From Alloalcanivorax profundimaris (GTDB lineage Bacteria > Pseudomonadota > Gammaproteobacteria > Pseudomonadales > Alcanivoracaceae): 64,000 nucleotides of DNA. The notes under the pieces are model-generated. The model saw nothing but the letters and a program-made list of their open reading frames with translations, made no database searches and had not been told where the DNA came from. Position 1 is the stretch's first letter. The number at the start of each line of letters is the position of its first letter. The stretch is taken from the NCBI RefSeq assembly GCF_015265435.1, contig NZ_JABJWH010000007.1, forward strand, positions 1 through 64,000, read 5' to 3'. Positions 49,930 to 60,082 of this stretch are shown piece by piece. A program made the position numbers and the translations under genes.

Positions 49930-50943
49930 ATGACGATTCTGAAAATGAGCGCGGAGGACTACACCATCTCCGCCGAATACCTGGCGTTGATGCTGGAGTT
50001 TCTGGACCGGCGCGGCATCGGGGAAGAGCGCGCCCTGGAGGGGCTGCCCATTGAACCGGGCTGCTGGCGCGACCCCAAGGCGCGGCTCACCGCCGCCGTG
50101 TTCGATCGCTTCGCGCGGCGCGCCCTGGCGCTCACCGGCGAACCCTGGATGGGGTGGGAGCTGGGTGCGTCCATGACGCTGTCGTCCCACGGCTTTCTCG
50201 GCTACGCGGCGATGAGCAGTGAAACCCTGGGCGACGCCATCGAGCTGGCGGTGAAGTTCTTCCGCACCCGCAGCACCATCATCCAGTTGGAGAGCTTCGC
50301 CGACGGCGACTGGGCGGTGCTGCAGGTCAACGAGATGCTGGCCTTGGGCGACCTGGCGCCGCTGGTGGTGGAAAGTCTGTTCTCCAGCTTCCATTTCATG
50401 GCCATGCAGCTGATCCCCGATGTGGAAATCCTTGGCGAGCTGCGTTTCTCCTATCCGGAGCCGCCGTATTTCGCGCGGTTGCGGCCCTTGATCCCGGTGC
50501 CGGTGTACTTCGACTGCGCCTACAGCCAGATGCGTTTTCCGGTGGAGCGCCTGCAGCGGCGCCTGCGGTTCGCCGACCCGCGGCTGGCGCAGATGGCCGC
50601 CGCCCAGTGCGAGCAGGAAATGGAGCAGATCAAGGCGCCGCCGGCGCTGCTCGGCCAGGTGCGGCGCATCATGCTGGCCGGCTCCGGCGGCTTCCCCGGC
50701 GTCGACGACGTGGCCTCGGAGCTGCACATGTCGTCGCGCACCCTGAAGCGTAAATTGCAACAGCTGGGCACCAGCTACCAGACCCTGCTGGACGATCTGC
50801 GCAAGGGGCTGGCGGTGGAGTATCTCACCCAGAGCCACCGCTCCGTGGACGAGATCGCCCTGGCCCTGGGCTATTCCGACGCTTCCAATTTCGCCCGCGC
50901 CTTCCGTCGCTGGACCGGCCGCAGCCCCTCCGACTACCGTTAG
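49930..50943 (+). CDS. AraC-family transcriptional regulator (OruR-like)
   Basis: A 337-residue regulator. The N-terminal arabinose-binding-like domain spans about 15-205 (GFLGYAAMSSETLGDAIEL; YFDCAYSQMRFP). The C-terminal AraC double helix-turn-helix spans about 250-335 (VASELHMSSRTLKRKLQQLG; DEIALALGYSDASNFARAF; WTGRSPSDYR). The start could instead be the ATG at 49945; neither has a good Shine-Dalgarno. A GATAAT lies just upstream of 49930. The divergent SDR gene is a natural candidate target. Confidence 0.87.
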   Translation: MTILKMSAEDYTISAEYLALMLEFLDRRGIGEERALEGLPIEPGCWRDPKARLTAAVFDRFARRALALTGEPWMGWELGASMTLSSHGFLGYAAMSSETLGDAIELAVKFFRTRSTIIQLESFADGDWAVLQVNEMLALGDLAPLVVESLFSSFHFMAMQLIPDVEILGELRFSYPEPPYFARLRPLIPVPVYFDCAYSQMRFPVERLQRRLRFADPRLAQMAAAQCEQEMEQIKAPPALLGQVRRIMLAGSGGFPGVDDVASELHMSSRTLKRKLQQLGTSYQTLLDDLRKGLAVEYLTQSHRSVDEIALALGYSDASNFARAFRRWTGRSPSDYR

Positions 50944-50949
50944 CCGCCG

Positions 50950-51339
50950 CTAGCCGTTGATAAGGTGAAAGACGGCGCCGCCCAGACCGCCGAGCAGCAG
51001 GGTCACGGTGGCCAGGAAGCCGACCAGGAAGCCGCGTCCGCGATTGCGCGGCTGCTGCAGGTAGGCGTTGAAGTAGAGCTGCCGGCCGATCACGAACACC
51101 AGGCCAAGCACCGCCGCGGCGCGCGGTTCCAGGTACCAGCCGAACAACCACAGTGCCGGCAGGAACAGCACCAGTTGCTCCACGGTATTGGCGTGGCCGC
51201 GCTGGCAGCGTTCGAAGATTTCATGGCCGTGCACGGCCGGGGCGCGCACCTGGTATTTGACCCGGGCGCGGCCCACCACGAAGCTGAACAGGGCGCATTG
51301 CAACAACGCCACGATGGTAACGATGGCTACCCATTCCAT
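50950..51339 (-). CDS. MAPEG-family membrane protein
   Basis: A 129-residue protein with about four membrane helices (MEWVAIVTIVALLQCALFSF; LVLFLPALWLFGWYL; AAAVLGLVFVIGRQLYF; LVGFLATVTLLLGGLGGAVF). The loop FERCQRGHANTVEQ carries the conserved MAPEG Arg/His/Asn/Glu pattern. Members conjugate or isomerise lipophilic substrates with glutathione; in bacteria the role is usually unknown. It ends six bases from the convergent AraC gene. Confidence 0.87.
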   Translation of the reverse strand: MEWVAIVTIVALLQCALFSFVVGRARVKYQVRAPAVHGHEIFERCQRGHANTVEQLVLFLPALWLFGWYLEPRAAAVLGLVFVIGRQLYFNAYLQQPRNRGRGFLVGFLATVTLLLGGLGGAVFHLING

Positions 51340-51415
51340 GAACTTCCCCCAGACAGGTATCGTACGCCATCCTTGGAAACGGCCCGGCGCTCCCCTTTTT
51401 GTGTTCGCCGGTCTT

Positions 51416-51444
51416 TTATTAAAGCGCTATTTTTTGCGTATCAT
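51416..51444 (+). promoter_or_regulatory. Candidate promoter of the HIT-zinc ribbon pair
   Basis: TTATTA (51416-51421) and TATCAT (51439-51444) are 17 bp apart, 64 bases before the HIT start. The -10 matches five of six, the -35 three of six. Confidence 0.4.
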
Positions 51445-51507
51445 CTTAGGCGACGACGGCGCCCTTGCCCAGCCGTCGCCCCGGGCTTTTAAGGCGGATT
51501 TGTGACC

Positions 51508-51900
51508 ATGACCACTCTCCACCCCCGTCTGGCCGCCGACACCGGCGCGTTGGGCGAAACCGATCTGTGCTGGATGCGCTGGATGCGCGATGCCCGTTTC
51601 CCCTGGCTGATCGTGGTGCCCAAGCGCGACGGTCTGCGCGAATGGCATCATCTGCCGGCGCCGGAGCAGGGCCGGCTGCTGGCCACCGTGAACCATCTGG
51701 CCGGGGAGCTGGAGCGGGTCACCGGAGCGGACAAGATCAATCTGGGAGCGCTGGGCAACCTGGTGCCGCAGCTGCACGTGCACGTTATCGCGCGCTTCGA
51801 GGGCGACCCTTGCTGGCCGGGGCCGGTGTGGGGGCAGGGCGAGCCGGTGCCGGTGGACACGGCGCCGGAGTGGCTGCACCGCCTGCGGCTGCCGGAGTAG
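51508..51900 (+). CDS. HIT-domain protein
   Basis: A 130-residue histidine-triad superfamily protein. The active region reads NLGALGNLVPQLHVHVIARF; the central nucleophilic His90 and following His92 are present, while the first histidine of the triad is replaced by Gln88, the usual form in this proteobacterial subgroup. Nucleotide hydrolase or transferase activity is expected, substrate unknown. A GTG two codons upstream is a less likely start. The zinc-ribbon gene follows after four bases. Confidence 0.9.
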   Translation: MTTLHPRLAADTGALGETDLCWMRWMRDARFPWLIVVPKRDGLREWHHLPAPEQGRLLATVNHLAGELERVTGADKINLGALGNLVPQLHVHVIARFEGDPCWPGPVWGQGEPVPVDTAPEWLHRLRLPE

Positions 51901-51904
51901 GGCG

Positions 51905-52093
51905 ATGGAGCTGATTCCGGTACCGGTGCAGTGCCCGCATTGCTGGGAGTGGTTCGATGCCCTGGTGGATCCGTCCCAGGGGGATCAGGAATACGTGGAG
52001 GATTGTCACGTCTGCTGCCGCCCGCTGGTGTTCACGGTGGCGCTGACGGACCCGGACGCGCCGGAGGTGACGGCGCGCCCGGAGAACGACTAG
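51905..52093 (+). CDS. CPXCG-motif zinc-ribbon protein
   Basis: A 62-residue protein with paired cysteines: CPHC (10-13) and CHVC (34-37), plus an extra Cys38. This matches the small CPXCG cysteine-rich family, predicted to bind zinc; its function is unknown. It lies four bases after the HIT gene, so the two are cotranscribed. Confidence 0.85.
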   Translation: MELIPVPVQCPHCWEWFDALVDPSQGDQEYVEDCHVCCRPLVFTVALTDPDAPEVTARPEND

Positions 52094-52100
52094 ACGCGCC

Positions 52101-52682
52101 TCAGGGCGCGTCGTCGCCGGCCAGGAAGCGGATCATTTCCCGGTCGTTGAGCAGGCGCTCGATGGAGCGGCTGAGGATCTGGTTGACCATTTCCTGGTTG
52201 CGCGCCGCCGACGGCGTGAACGGCAGCTTGTGCTCGACGCTGCTGTTGTAGGTGCCGGTGTGGGTGGTGTCACCACGCCGGGCCTCGGCCAGCAGGGTCA
52301 GGTCCAGGTTGACCCGGTTCACCACCGAGCCTTCCTCGGGGATGTAGTCCAGTTTCTCCAGGCGCACCTCCAGGGTGGTGGCGTCCTGGCCCGGATTGAA
52401 GGCGTTGAAGCCCAGGCTCTGCAACCCCTTGCGCACCGAATCGGCGAGGGCCGAGCGCACGTCGTTGGAGGGCTGCACCAGAGCGGTGTCCTTGTAGACG
52501 CCGCCTCGGGAGCCGAACGCTTTCTGGCCGCGGGAGTCCACCGCGATCACCTCCACGGAGCGGTTGTGGCCCAGATTGGCGGCCTCCACCTCGGGCTTGG
52601 GCGCCACCTCGATCTGTTGCGGGCTGAGCGCGCAGCCGGTGGCCAGCAGGGCGGCGGCGGCCAGGACGAGAAGCTGTTTCAT
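52101..52682 (-). CDS. YajG-family lipoprotein
   Basis: A 193-residue lipoprotein with lipobox LLATGC (Cys17). The body matches YajG-like proteins: RSVEVIAVDSRGQKAFGSRG, ADSVRKGLQSLGFNAF, TLEVRLEKLDYIPEEGSVVN and NQEMVNQILSRSIERLLND. Function is not established. The start at 52682 has GGAG upstream. It lies 35 bp after ispB on the same strand. Confidence 0.87.
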   Translation of the reverse strand: MKQLLVLAAAALLATGCALSPQQIEVAPKPEVEAANLGHNRSVEVIAVDSRGQKAFGSRGGVYKDTALVQPSNDVRSALADSVRKGLQSLGFNAFNPGQDATTLEVRLEKLDYIPEEGSVVNRVNLDLTLLAEARRGDTTHTGTYNSSVEHKLPFTPSAARNQEMVNQILSRSIERLLNDREMIRFLAGDDAP

Positions 52683-52717
52683 GCCGTTCTCCATTCTCGG
52701 AAGGATGTGCATCCAGT

Positions 52718-53689
52718 TTAATACGTGCGCTGCAGGGATTCCTCCGCCAGGCGGCGCAGCGCGTCCTTATAAGGGGACTCCGGCACCGACGACAGGGCGT
52801 CCAGGGCCCGTTCGGTGTGCTCGGCGGCGCGCTCGATGGTGTAGCTCAGGCCGCCGCAGTCGCGCACGATGTCGACGATCTCGCTCAGGTGGTCCAGGCC
52901 GCCGCCGCGGATCGAGCTCTTGATCAGGTCGGCGTGCTGGGGCGCGCCATGCTGGATGGCGTAGATCAGCGGCAGGGTGGGTTTGCCCTCGGCCAGATCG
53001 TCGCCCACGTTCTTGCCCAGTTCGCTGACGTCGCCCTGGTAATCCAGCACGTCGTCGATCAGCTGGAAGGCGATGCCCAGGTGCAGGCCGAACGTGGCGA
53101 ATTCCTGGCAGCGGTCCGGGCCGGTGCGGGCGCCGAGCACGGCGCCGGTTTCGGCGGCGGATTCGAACATCTTGGCGGTCTTGTCGTGGATCACCCGCAT
53201 GTAGCTGGACTCGGTGGTGTCCGGGTCGCGGGTGTTGATCAGCTGCAGCACCTCGCCCTCGGAGATGGTGTTGGTGCTCTGGGAGAGGATTTCCAGCAGG
53301 CGCTGGTCCTCCAGGGCCACCATCAGCTGCAGGGCGCGGGAGATCAGGAAATCGCCCACCAGCACGCTGGCGGAGTTGCCCCACACCGCGTTCACCGTGG
53401 GCCGGCCCCGGCGCAGGCTGGATTCGTCCACCACGTCGTCGTGCAGCAGGGTGGCGGTGTGCAGGAACTCGATCACCGCCGCCACGTCCACGTGCTGGTC
53501 GCCGTCGTATCCGGAAGCCCGGGCGCTGAGCAGGCCCACCAGGGGGCGCAGCCGTTTGCCGCCGGAGCCGACGATGTATTCCCCCACTTCCCGGATCAGC
53601 GGGACCTCGGTGTCCAGGTGGTGGGCAATGAAGCGGTTCACCGCCTCGAAGTCGTCGCCGACGACGGAACTGATGGCCTTGAAATCCAT
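52718..53689 (-). CDS. ispB: Octaprenyl diphosphate synthase
   Basis: IspB has 323 residues, the E. coli length, and makes the polyprenyl side chain of ubiquinone. The first Asp-rich motif is LLHDDVVDESS and the second FQLIDDVLDYQGD; GSGGKRLRPLV binds isopentenyl diphosphate. The exact chain length is not readable from sequence. It starts MDFKAISSVV at 53689. It is divergent from rplU, as in many gammaproteobacteria. Confidence 0.95.
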   Translation of the reverse strand: MDFKAISSVVGDDFEAVNRFIAHHLDTEVPLIREVGEYIVGSGGKRLRPLVGLLSARASGYDGDQHVDVAAVIEFLHTATLLHDDVVDESSLRRGRPTVNAVWGNSASVLVGDFLISRALQLMVALEDQRLLEILSQSTNTISEGEVLQLINTRDPDTTESSYMRVIHDKTAKMFESAAETGAVLGARTGPDRCQEFATFGLHLGIAFQLIDDVLDYQGDVSELGKNVGDDLAEGKPTLPLIYAIQHGAPQHADLIKSSIRGGGLDHLSEIVDIVRDCGGLSYTIERAAEHTERALDALSSVPESPYKDALRRLAEESLQRTY

Positions 53690-53728
53690 GGAGCGCGTAT
53701 CCAAAAAAGGGGGCGTGAACAGCGGGCA

Positions 53729-53756
53729 ATGCTAGCAGCGGGGCCCGATCAGTCAA
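53729..53756 (-). promoter_or_regulatory. Sigma70 promoter of ispB
   Basis: On the minus strand TTGACT (53756-53751) and TAGCAT (53734-53729) are 16 bp apart, about 40 bases before the ispB start. Confidence 0.6.
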
Positions 53757-53816
53757 GAAAAGCCATCGCCCGTGAATCCGCCGTGCAGGGCCGCCCAGGG
53801 GATCGTTGCCGGCCTC

Positions 53817-53845
53817 TTGAGAAGCGCTCCGCGTTAGCGTACACT
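53817..53845 (+). promoter_or_regulatory. Sigma70 promoter of rplU-rpmA
   Basis: TTGAGA (53817-53822) and TACACT (53840-53845) are separated by 17 bp. Transcription would start near 53852, with an 88-nt leader before rplU. Confidence 0.7.
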
Positions 53846-53939
53846 TCGCGACCCTGTTTTCATCATCCCCCCGGGCACCGAAAGCGGCTTTCCCAAGATG
53901 GACGCCCGCCCGCGTGAGGATCTATCCGGAGCAAGCAAG

Positions 53940-54251
53940 ATGTACGCAGTCATCAAGACGGGTGGCAAGCAGTACCGCGTCGAAGAGGGTGATACCCTGC
54001 GCGTGGAGAAGATCGAAGTGGCCACCGGCGAGACCGTGGAGTTCGATCAGGTGCTGCTGGTGGCCGACGGCGACGACGTGAAGGTCGGCCAGCCGCTGCT
54101 GGAAGGCGCCAAGGTGTCCGCCGAAGTGGTCGAGCAGGCTCGCCACAAGAAGATCAAGGTGGTGAAGTTCCGTCGCCGTAAGCACTCCCGCAAGCAGCAA
54201 GGCCATCGCCAGTGGTACACGGCGGTGAAAATCACCGGGATCCAGGGTTGA
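53940..54251 (+). CDS. rplU: 50S ribosomal protein L21 (bL21)
   Basis: The protein has 103 residues, identical in length to E. coli L21. It starts [18 protein letters not shown] and ends [10 protein letters not shown]. The start at 53940 is preceded by GGAG; an in-frame ATG 14 codons upstream is rejected. rpmA follows after 26 bp. Confidence 0.98.
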   Translation: MYAVIKTGGKQYRVEEGDTLRVEKIEVATGETVEFDQVLLVADGDDVKVGQPLLEGAKVSAEVVEQARHKKIKVVKFRRRKHSRKQQGHRQWYTAVKITGIQG

Positions 54252-54277
54252 TCCGCAACGCAATAGAGGATTGAGAC

Positions 54278-54538
54278 ATGGCACATAAAAAAGCCGGTGG
54301 TAGTACTCGTAACGGTCGCGATTCCGAAAGTAAACGCCTTGGCGTGAAGCGCTTCGGTGGTCAGGAAGTCAAGGCCGGCGAAATCATCATCCGTCAGCGT
54401 GGCACCCGCTTCCACGCCGGTCTGAACGCCGGCATGGGCAAGGACCACACGATCTTCGCCACCGAAGCCGGTCGCGTGAAGTTCGAAACCAAGGGCCCGC
54501 TCGCTCGCAAATACGTGGTGATCGAGCCGGTAGCCTGA
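54278..54538 (+). CDS. rpmA: 50S ribosomal protein L27 (bL27)
   Basis: The protein has 86 residues. The N-terminus [20 protein letters not shown] reaches the peptidyl transferase centre and lacks the cleavable leader seen in Firmicutes. It is followed by a strong terminator before cgtA. Confidence 0.98.
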   Translation: MAHKKAGGSTRNGRDSESKRLGVKRFGGQEVKAGEIIIRQRGTRFHAGLNAGMGKDHTIFATEAGRVKFETKGPLARKYVVIEPVA

Positions 54539-54555
54539 TCCCTCCGGGGTCACGG

Positions 54556-54591
54556 AAAAGCCCCGCGAGGCTCGGCCCGCGGGGCTTTTTT
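54556..54591 (+). terminator. Intrinsic terminator of rplU-rpmA
   Basis: AAAAGCCCCGCG (54556-54567) pairs with CGCGGGGCTTTT (54578-54589) and the T-run continues to 54591. It lies 17 bases after the rpmA stop. Confidence 0.95.
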
Positions 54592-54630
54592 GTGGCTGTC
54601 GGACGGCGGGCCACAAACGGCAAGCTACGC

Positions 54631-56953
<2,323 letters not shown>

Positions 56954-56971
56954 GGCAAAACAGCCGCCCAT

Positions 56972-57001
56972 AAAAAAACCGGCCCGAAGGCCGGTTTTTT
57001 T
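56972..57001. terminator. Bidirectional terminator between proB and rpsT
   Basis: ACCGGCC-CGAA-GGCCGGT is flanked by a seven-A run on the left and a seven-T run on the right, so it can stop transcription from both converging genes. Confidence 0.93.
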
Positions 57002-57016
57002 GAACGCGTCGATCGA

Positions 57017-57283
57017 TCAGGCGGACATGGCCTTGATCTTGGCGTTCAGGCGGCTCTTGTGGCGTGCCGCCTTGTTCGGGTGAAACTTGCCCTTGCGGGT
57101 GGCCTTGTCCAGCACGGAGGTCGCCTTCTGGTACGCTTCCTGAGCGGCGCCTTGGTCGCCGGACGCAATGGCCGCGTTCACCTTCTTGAGGTACGTACGC
57201 ACCATGGAGCGCATCGCCGCGTTGTGCTGACGACGCGATTCCGCCTGACGCGCGCGCTTGCGTGCTTGCGGTGAGTTAGCCAA
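57017..57283 (-). CDS. rpsT: 30S ribosomal protein S20 (bS20), TTG start
   Basis: The protein has 88 residues (87 in E. coli): ANSPQARKRARQAESRRQHN after an initiation codon TTG (57283-57281), with AGGAG seven bases upstream. E. coli rpsT also starts with UUG and this contributes to its autogenous control. An upstream ATG frame extension is rejected because it would add about 35 residues unknown in the family. S20 binds the 16S 5' domain. Confidence 0.95.
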   Translation of the reverse strand: MANSPQARKRARQAESRRQHNAAMRSMVRTYLKKVNAAIASGDQGAAQEAYQKATSVLDKATRKGKFHPNKAARHKSRLNAKIKAMSA

Positions 57284-57387
57284 GGTCCTGCTCCTATCTT
57301 TTTGACTGACGACCGACGAGCCGTCGATCTGCTTGATTCGGTGAAACCGGGACGCACGGATGCCGTGGGCCGGTTTGAAGGTGCGCA

Positions 57388-57416
57388 ATCATGCCGATCC
57401 ACGCCAGCGTTGTCAA
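57388..57416 (-). promoter_or_regulatory. Sigma70 promoter of rpsT
   Basis: On the minus strand a perfect TTGACA (57416-57411) is 17 bp from CATGAT (57393-57388). The predicted leader is about 98 nt. It lies in the 215-bp divergent gap with murJ; no clear murJ promoter was found there. Confidence 0.65.
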
Positions 57417-57498
57417 TGGTCGATGGATGTCGCGCCACCGGCGATGCTAGCGGCGCCGTCATGCTTTGGGTACCCTTGGCCGGTTTTCCGGAGGGCCG

Positions 57499-59073
57499 AT
57501 GAACGACCAGGCGACAGACGACAAGAAGGGCGGGTTGCTGGCTTCCACCCTGGTGGTCAGCGGCATGACGCTGCTCTCCCGGGTGCTGGGCCTGGTGCGC
57601 GACGTGGTGCTGGCCCGGTTGCTGGGCGCTTCCGCCGGCACCGACGCCTTCTTCGTGGCGTTCCGGATCCCCAATTTCCTGCGCCGGCTGTTCGCCGAGG
57701 GGGCCTTCAACCAGGCCTTCGTGCCGGTGCTCAGCGAATACCGCACCCGGTCCCGGGAAGAGGGCAACCTGGTCGCCACCAAGCTGCTCATCGACCGGGT
57801 GGCGGGCACCCTGGGCGGCACCCTGGCGCTGGTCACCCTGATCGGCGTGCTGGGCGCGCCGTTGCTGATCTGGGTGTTCGCCCCGGGGTTCGGCGACGAC
57901 CCCCATAAAAGGGCGCTGGCGGTGGAGATGCTGCGGCTCACCTTTCCGTACCTGTTCTTCATCGCTCTGACCGCCTTCTCCGGCGCCATTCTCAACACCT
58001 GGAGCCGGTTCGCGGTGCCCGCCTTCACGCCGGTGCTGCTCAACCTGAGCCTGATCGGTTGCGCGCTGTTCCTGGCGCCGCGTTTCGCCGAGGGGCGCAT
58101 GGCGGTGGCGCTGGCCTGGGGGGTGCTGATCGCCGGGGTGGTGCAGCTGCTGTTTCAACTGCCGTTCCTGGCCCGCCTGCACCTGATGCCGGTGCCGCGC
58201 ATGGCCTGGCGGGACGAGGGCGTGCGCCGCATCCTGCGATTGATGGCGCCGGCCCTGTTCGGGGTCTCGGTGAGCCAGATCAACCTGCTGCTGGACACGG
58301 TGCTGGCCTCCCTGCTGCAGACCGGCTCGGTGACCTGGCTCTATTATTCCGACCGGCTCACGGAGCTGCCGCTGGGGGTGTTCGCCATCGCCATCGGCAC
58401 GGTGATTCTGCCGAGCCTGTCCGGCAAACACGCCGAGGCGGACCCGGACGCCTTCTCGCGGACCCTGGACTGGGCCCTGCGCCTGGTACTGCTGATCGGC
58501 GTGCCGGCGGCGCTGGCCCTGGCGGTGATCGCCGAGCCGCTGCTCGCCACCCTGTTCCGCCACGGCGAGTTCACCGCCGCCGACGTGCTGCGCTCAGCGG
58601 AGTCGCTGCGCGCCTACAGCGCCGGCCTGCTGGCGTTCATGCTGATCAAGGTGCTGGCGCCGGGCTACTTCGCCCGCCAGGACACCAAGACGCCGGTGAA
58701 GATCGGGGTGATTGCCATGGTTGCTAACATGGGCTTTAACCTGGCTCTGGTGTGGCCGCTGCAGCACGCCGGGCTGGCCCTGGCCACGTCCCTGTCCGCC
58801 TGGCTCAACGCCGGCCTGTTGTTCGCCGGCCTGCGGCGCAGTGGTGTTTATCGGCCGCGCCCGGGCTGGGCCGCTCACGGGGGGCGGCTGCTGTTCGCCG
58901 GCGGCGCCATGGTGGCGGCGATCCATTTTCTTGCCCGGTACGCCGGCGTCTGGATGGACGGGCCACTGATGGCGCGCATTGGCTGGCTGACGGTGATCGT
59001 GCTGGCCGGATTGGCGATTTACGTCCTGGTGCTGCTGATTCTTGGCCTCAGACCTCGCCACCTGCGCCGATGA
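57499..59073 (+). CDS. murJ: Lipid II flippase MurJ
   Basis: MurJ has 524 residues and about 14 membrane helices and flips lipid II for peptidoglycan synthesis. Typical motifs are GMTLLSRVLGLVRDVVLARL, DAFFVAFRIPNFLRRLFAEG, and FNQAFVPVLSEYR. The charged residues in the central cavity (for example Arg in RVLGLVRD) are present. The ATG at 57499 has GGAGGG upstream. Confidence 0.95.
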   Translation: MNDQATDDKKGGLLASTLVVSGMTLLSRVLGLVRDVVLARLLGASAGTDAFFVAFRIPNFLRRLFAEGAFNQAFVPVLSEYRTRSREEGNLVATKLLIDRVAGTLGGTLALVTLIGVLGAPLLIWVFAPGFGDDPHKRALAVEMLRLTFPYLFFIALTAFSGAILNTWSRFAVPAFTPVLLNLSLIGCALFLAPRFAEGRMAVALAWGVLIAGVVQLLFQLPFLARLHLMPVPRMAWRDEGVRRILRLMAPALFGVSVSQINLLLDTVLASLLQTGSVTWLYYSDRLTELPLGVFAIAIGTVILPSLSGKHAEADPDAFSRTLDWALRLVLLIGVPAALALAVIAEPLLATLFRHGEFTAADVLRSAESLRAYSAGLLAFMLIKVLAPGYFARQDTKTPVKIGVIAMVANMGFNLALVWPLQHAGLALATSLSAWLNAGLLFAGLRRSGVYRPRPGWAAHGGRLLFAGGAMVAAIHFLARYAGVWMDGPLMARIGWLTVIVLAGLAIYVLVLLILGLRPRHLRR

Positions 59074-59143
59074 TTTCTATAATCGGCCCTCTTTTCCCCC
59101 GGATACACGGGCGCGACGGCTCCGGGACGGCAACGAGGGCGCA

Positions 59144-60082
59144 ATGCGACTGATTCGCGGCACTCACAATTTGCGGCCGGCGCACCGGGGGTGCGTGGCC
59201 ACCATCGGCAATTTCGATGGTGTGCATCTGGGCCACCAGCGCATTCTGGACAAGGTGATCGCCGAGGCCCGCGCCCGCGACAAGCTGGCCACGGTGATGC
59301 TGTTCGAGCCCCAGCCCCAGGAATTCTTCGCCGGGGAGGGCGCCCTGGCGCGCCTGATGAGCCTGCGCGACAAGCTCATCGCGTTGCGCCGGCACGGGGT
59401 GGATCAGGTGCTGTGCGCCCGTTTCAACGAGCGCTTCCGAAGCCTGACCGCGGAAGCCTTCGTGCGCGACCTGCTGGTGGCCGGACTGGGCATCGACTAC
59501 CTGGTGGTGGGCGACGATTTCCGCTTCGGCTGCGGCCGCGACGGGGATTTCGATTACCTGCGCCGGGCCGGCGAGCGGTTCGGCTTCGAGGTGACCGACA
59601 CGCCCACCTGCCAGGTCGACGGCGCCCGGGTGTCCAGCACCCGCGTGCGCGGCGCCCTGGAAAGCGGCGATTTCGCGCTCGCCGAGCGGCTGCTGGGCCG
59701 GCCCTACGGGATCAGCGGCCGGGTGCGCCACGGTGACAAGATCGGCCGCACCCTGGGCATGCCCACGGTGAATCTGGCGCTCAAGCGGCCGGTATCGCCC
59801 CTGCAGGGGGTGTTCGCGGTGCGCGTGTGCGGCGGAGGGCTGGACGGCCAGCCCGGCGCCGCCAATCTGGGCACGCGGCCGGCGGTGAACGGCCGCGAGA
59901 ACCGTCTGGAAGTGCACCTGCTGGATTTTCAGGGGGATTTGTACGATGCCCACCTGAGCGTGTGCTTCCACCGGTTCGTGCGCCCGGAAACGAACTTTGA
60001 CAGCCTGGATGAACTCAAGGCCGCCATGCGGCGGGACCTGGAGCAGGTAAAAGCCTTCTTTGCACAAGACGACGGACTATGA
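59144..60082 (+). CDS. ribF: Bifunctional riboflavin kinase/FMN adenylyltransferase
   Basis: RibF has 312 residues (313 in E. coli). The N-terminal adenylyltransferase half carries [17 protein letters not shown] and [14 protein letters not shown]. The C-terminal riboflavin kinase half carries GKxG-like [16 protein letters not shown] and the [14 protein letters not shown] end. It converts riboflavin to FMN and FAD. The stop overlaps the ileS start (ATGA). Confidence 0.96.
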   Translation: MRLIRGTHNLRPAHRGCVATIGNFDGVHLGHQRILDKVIAEARARDKLATVMLFEPQPQEFFAGEGALARLMSLRDKLIALRRHGVDQVLCARFNERFRSLTAEAFVRDLLVAGLGIDYLVVGDDFRFGCGRDGDFDYLRRAGERFGFEVTDTPTCQVDGARVSSTRVRGALESGDFALAERLLGRPYGISGRVRHGDKIGRTLGMPTVNLALKRPVSPLQGVFAVRVCGGGLDGQPGAANLGTRPAVNGRENRLEVHLLDFQGDLYDAHLSVCFHRFVRPETNFDSLDELKAAMRRDLEQVKAFFAQDDGL

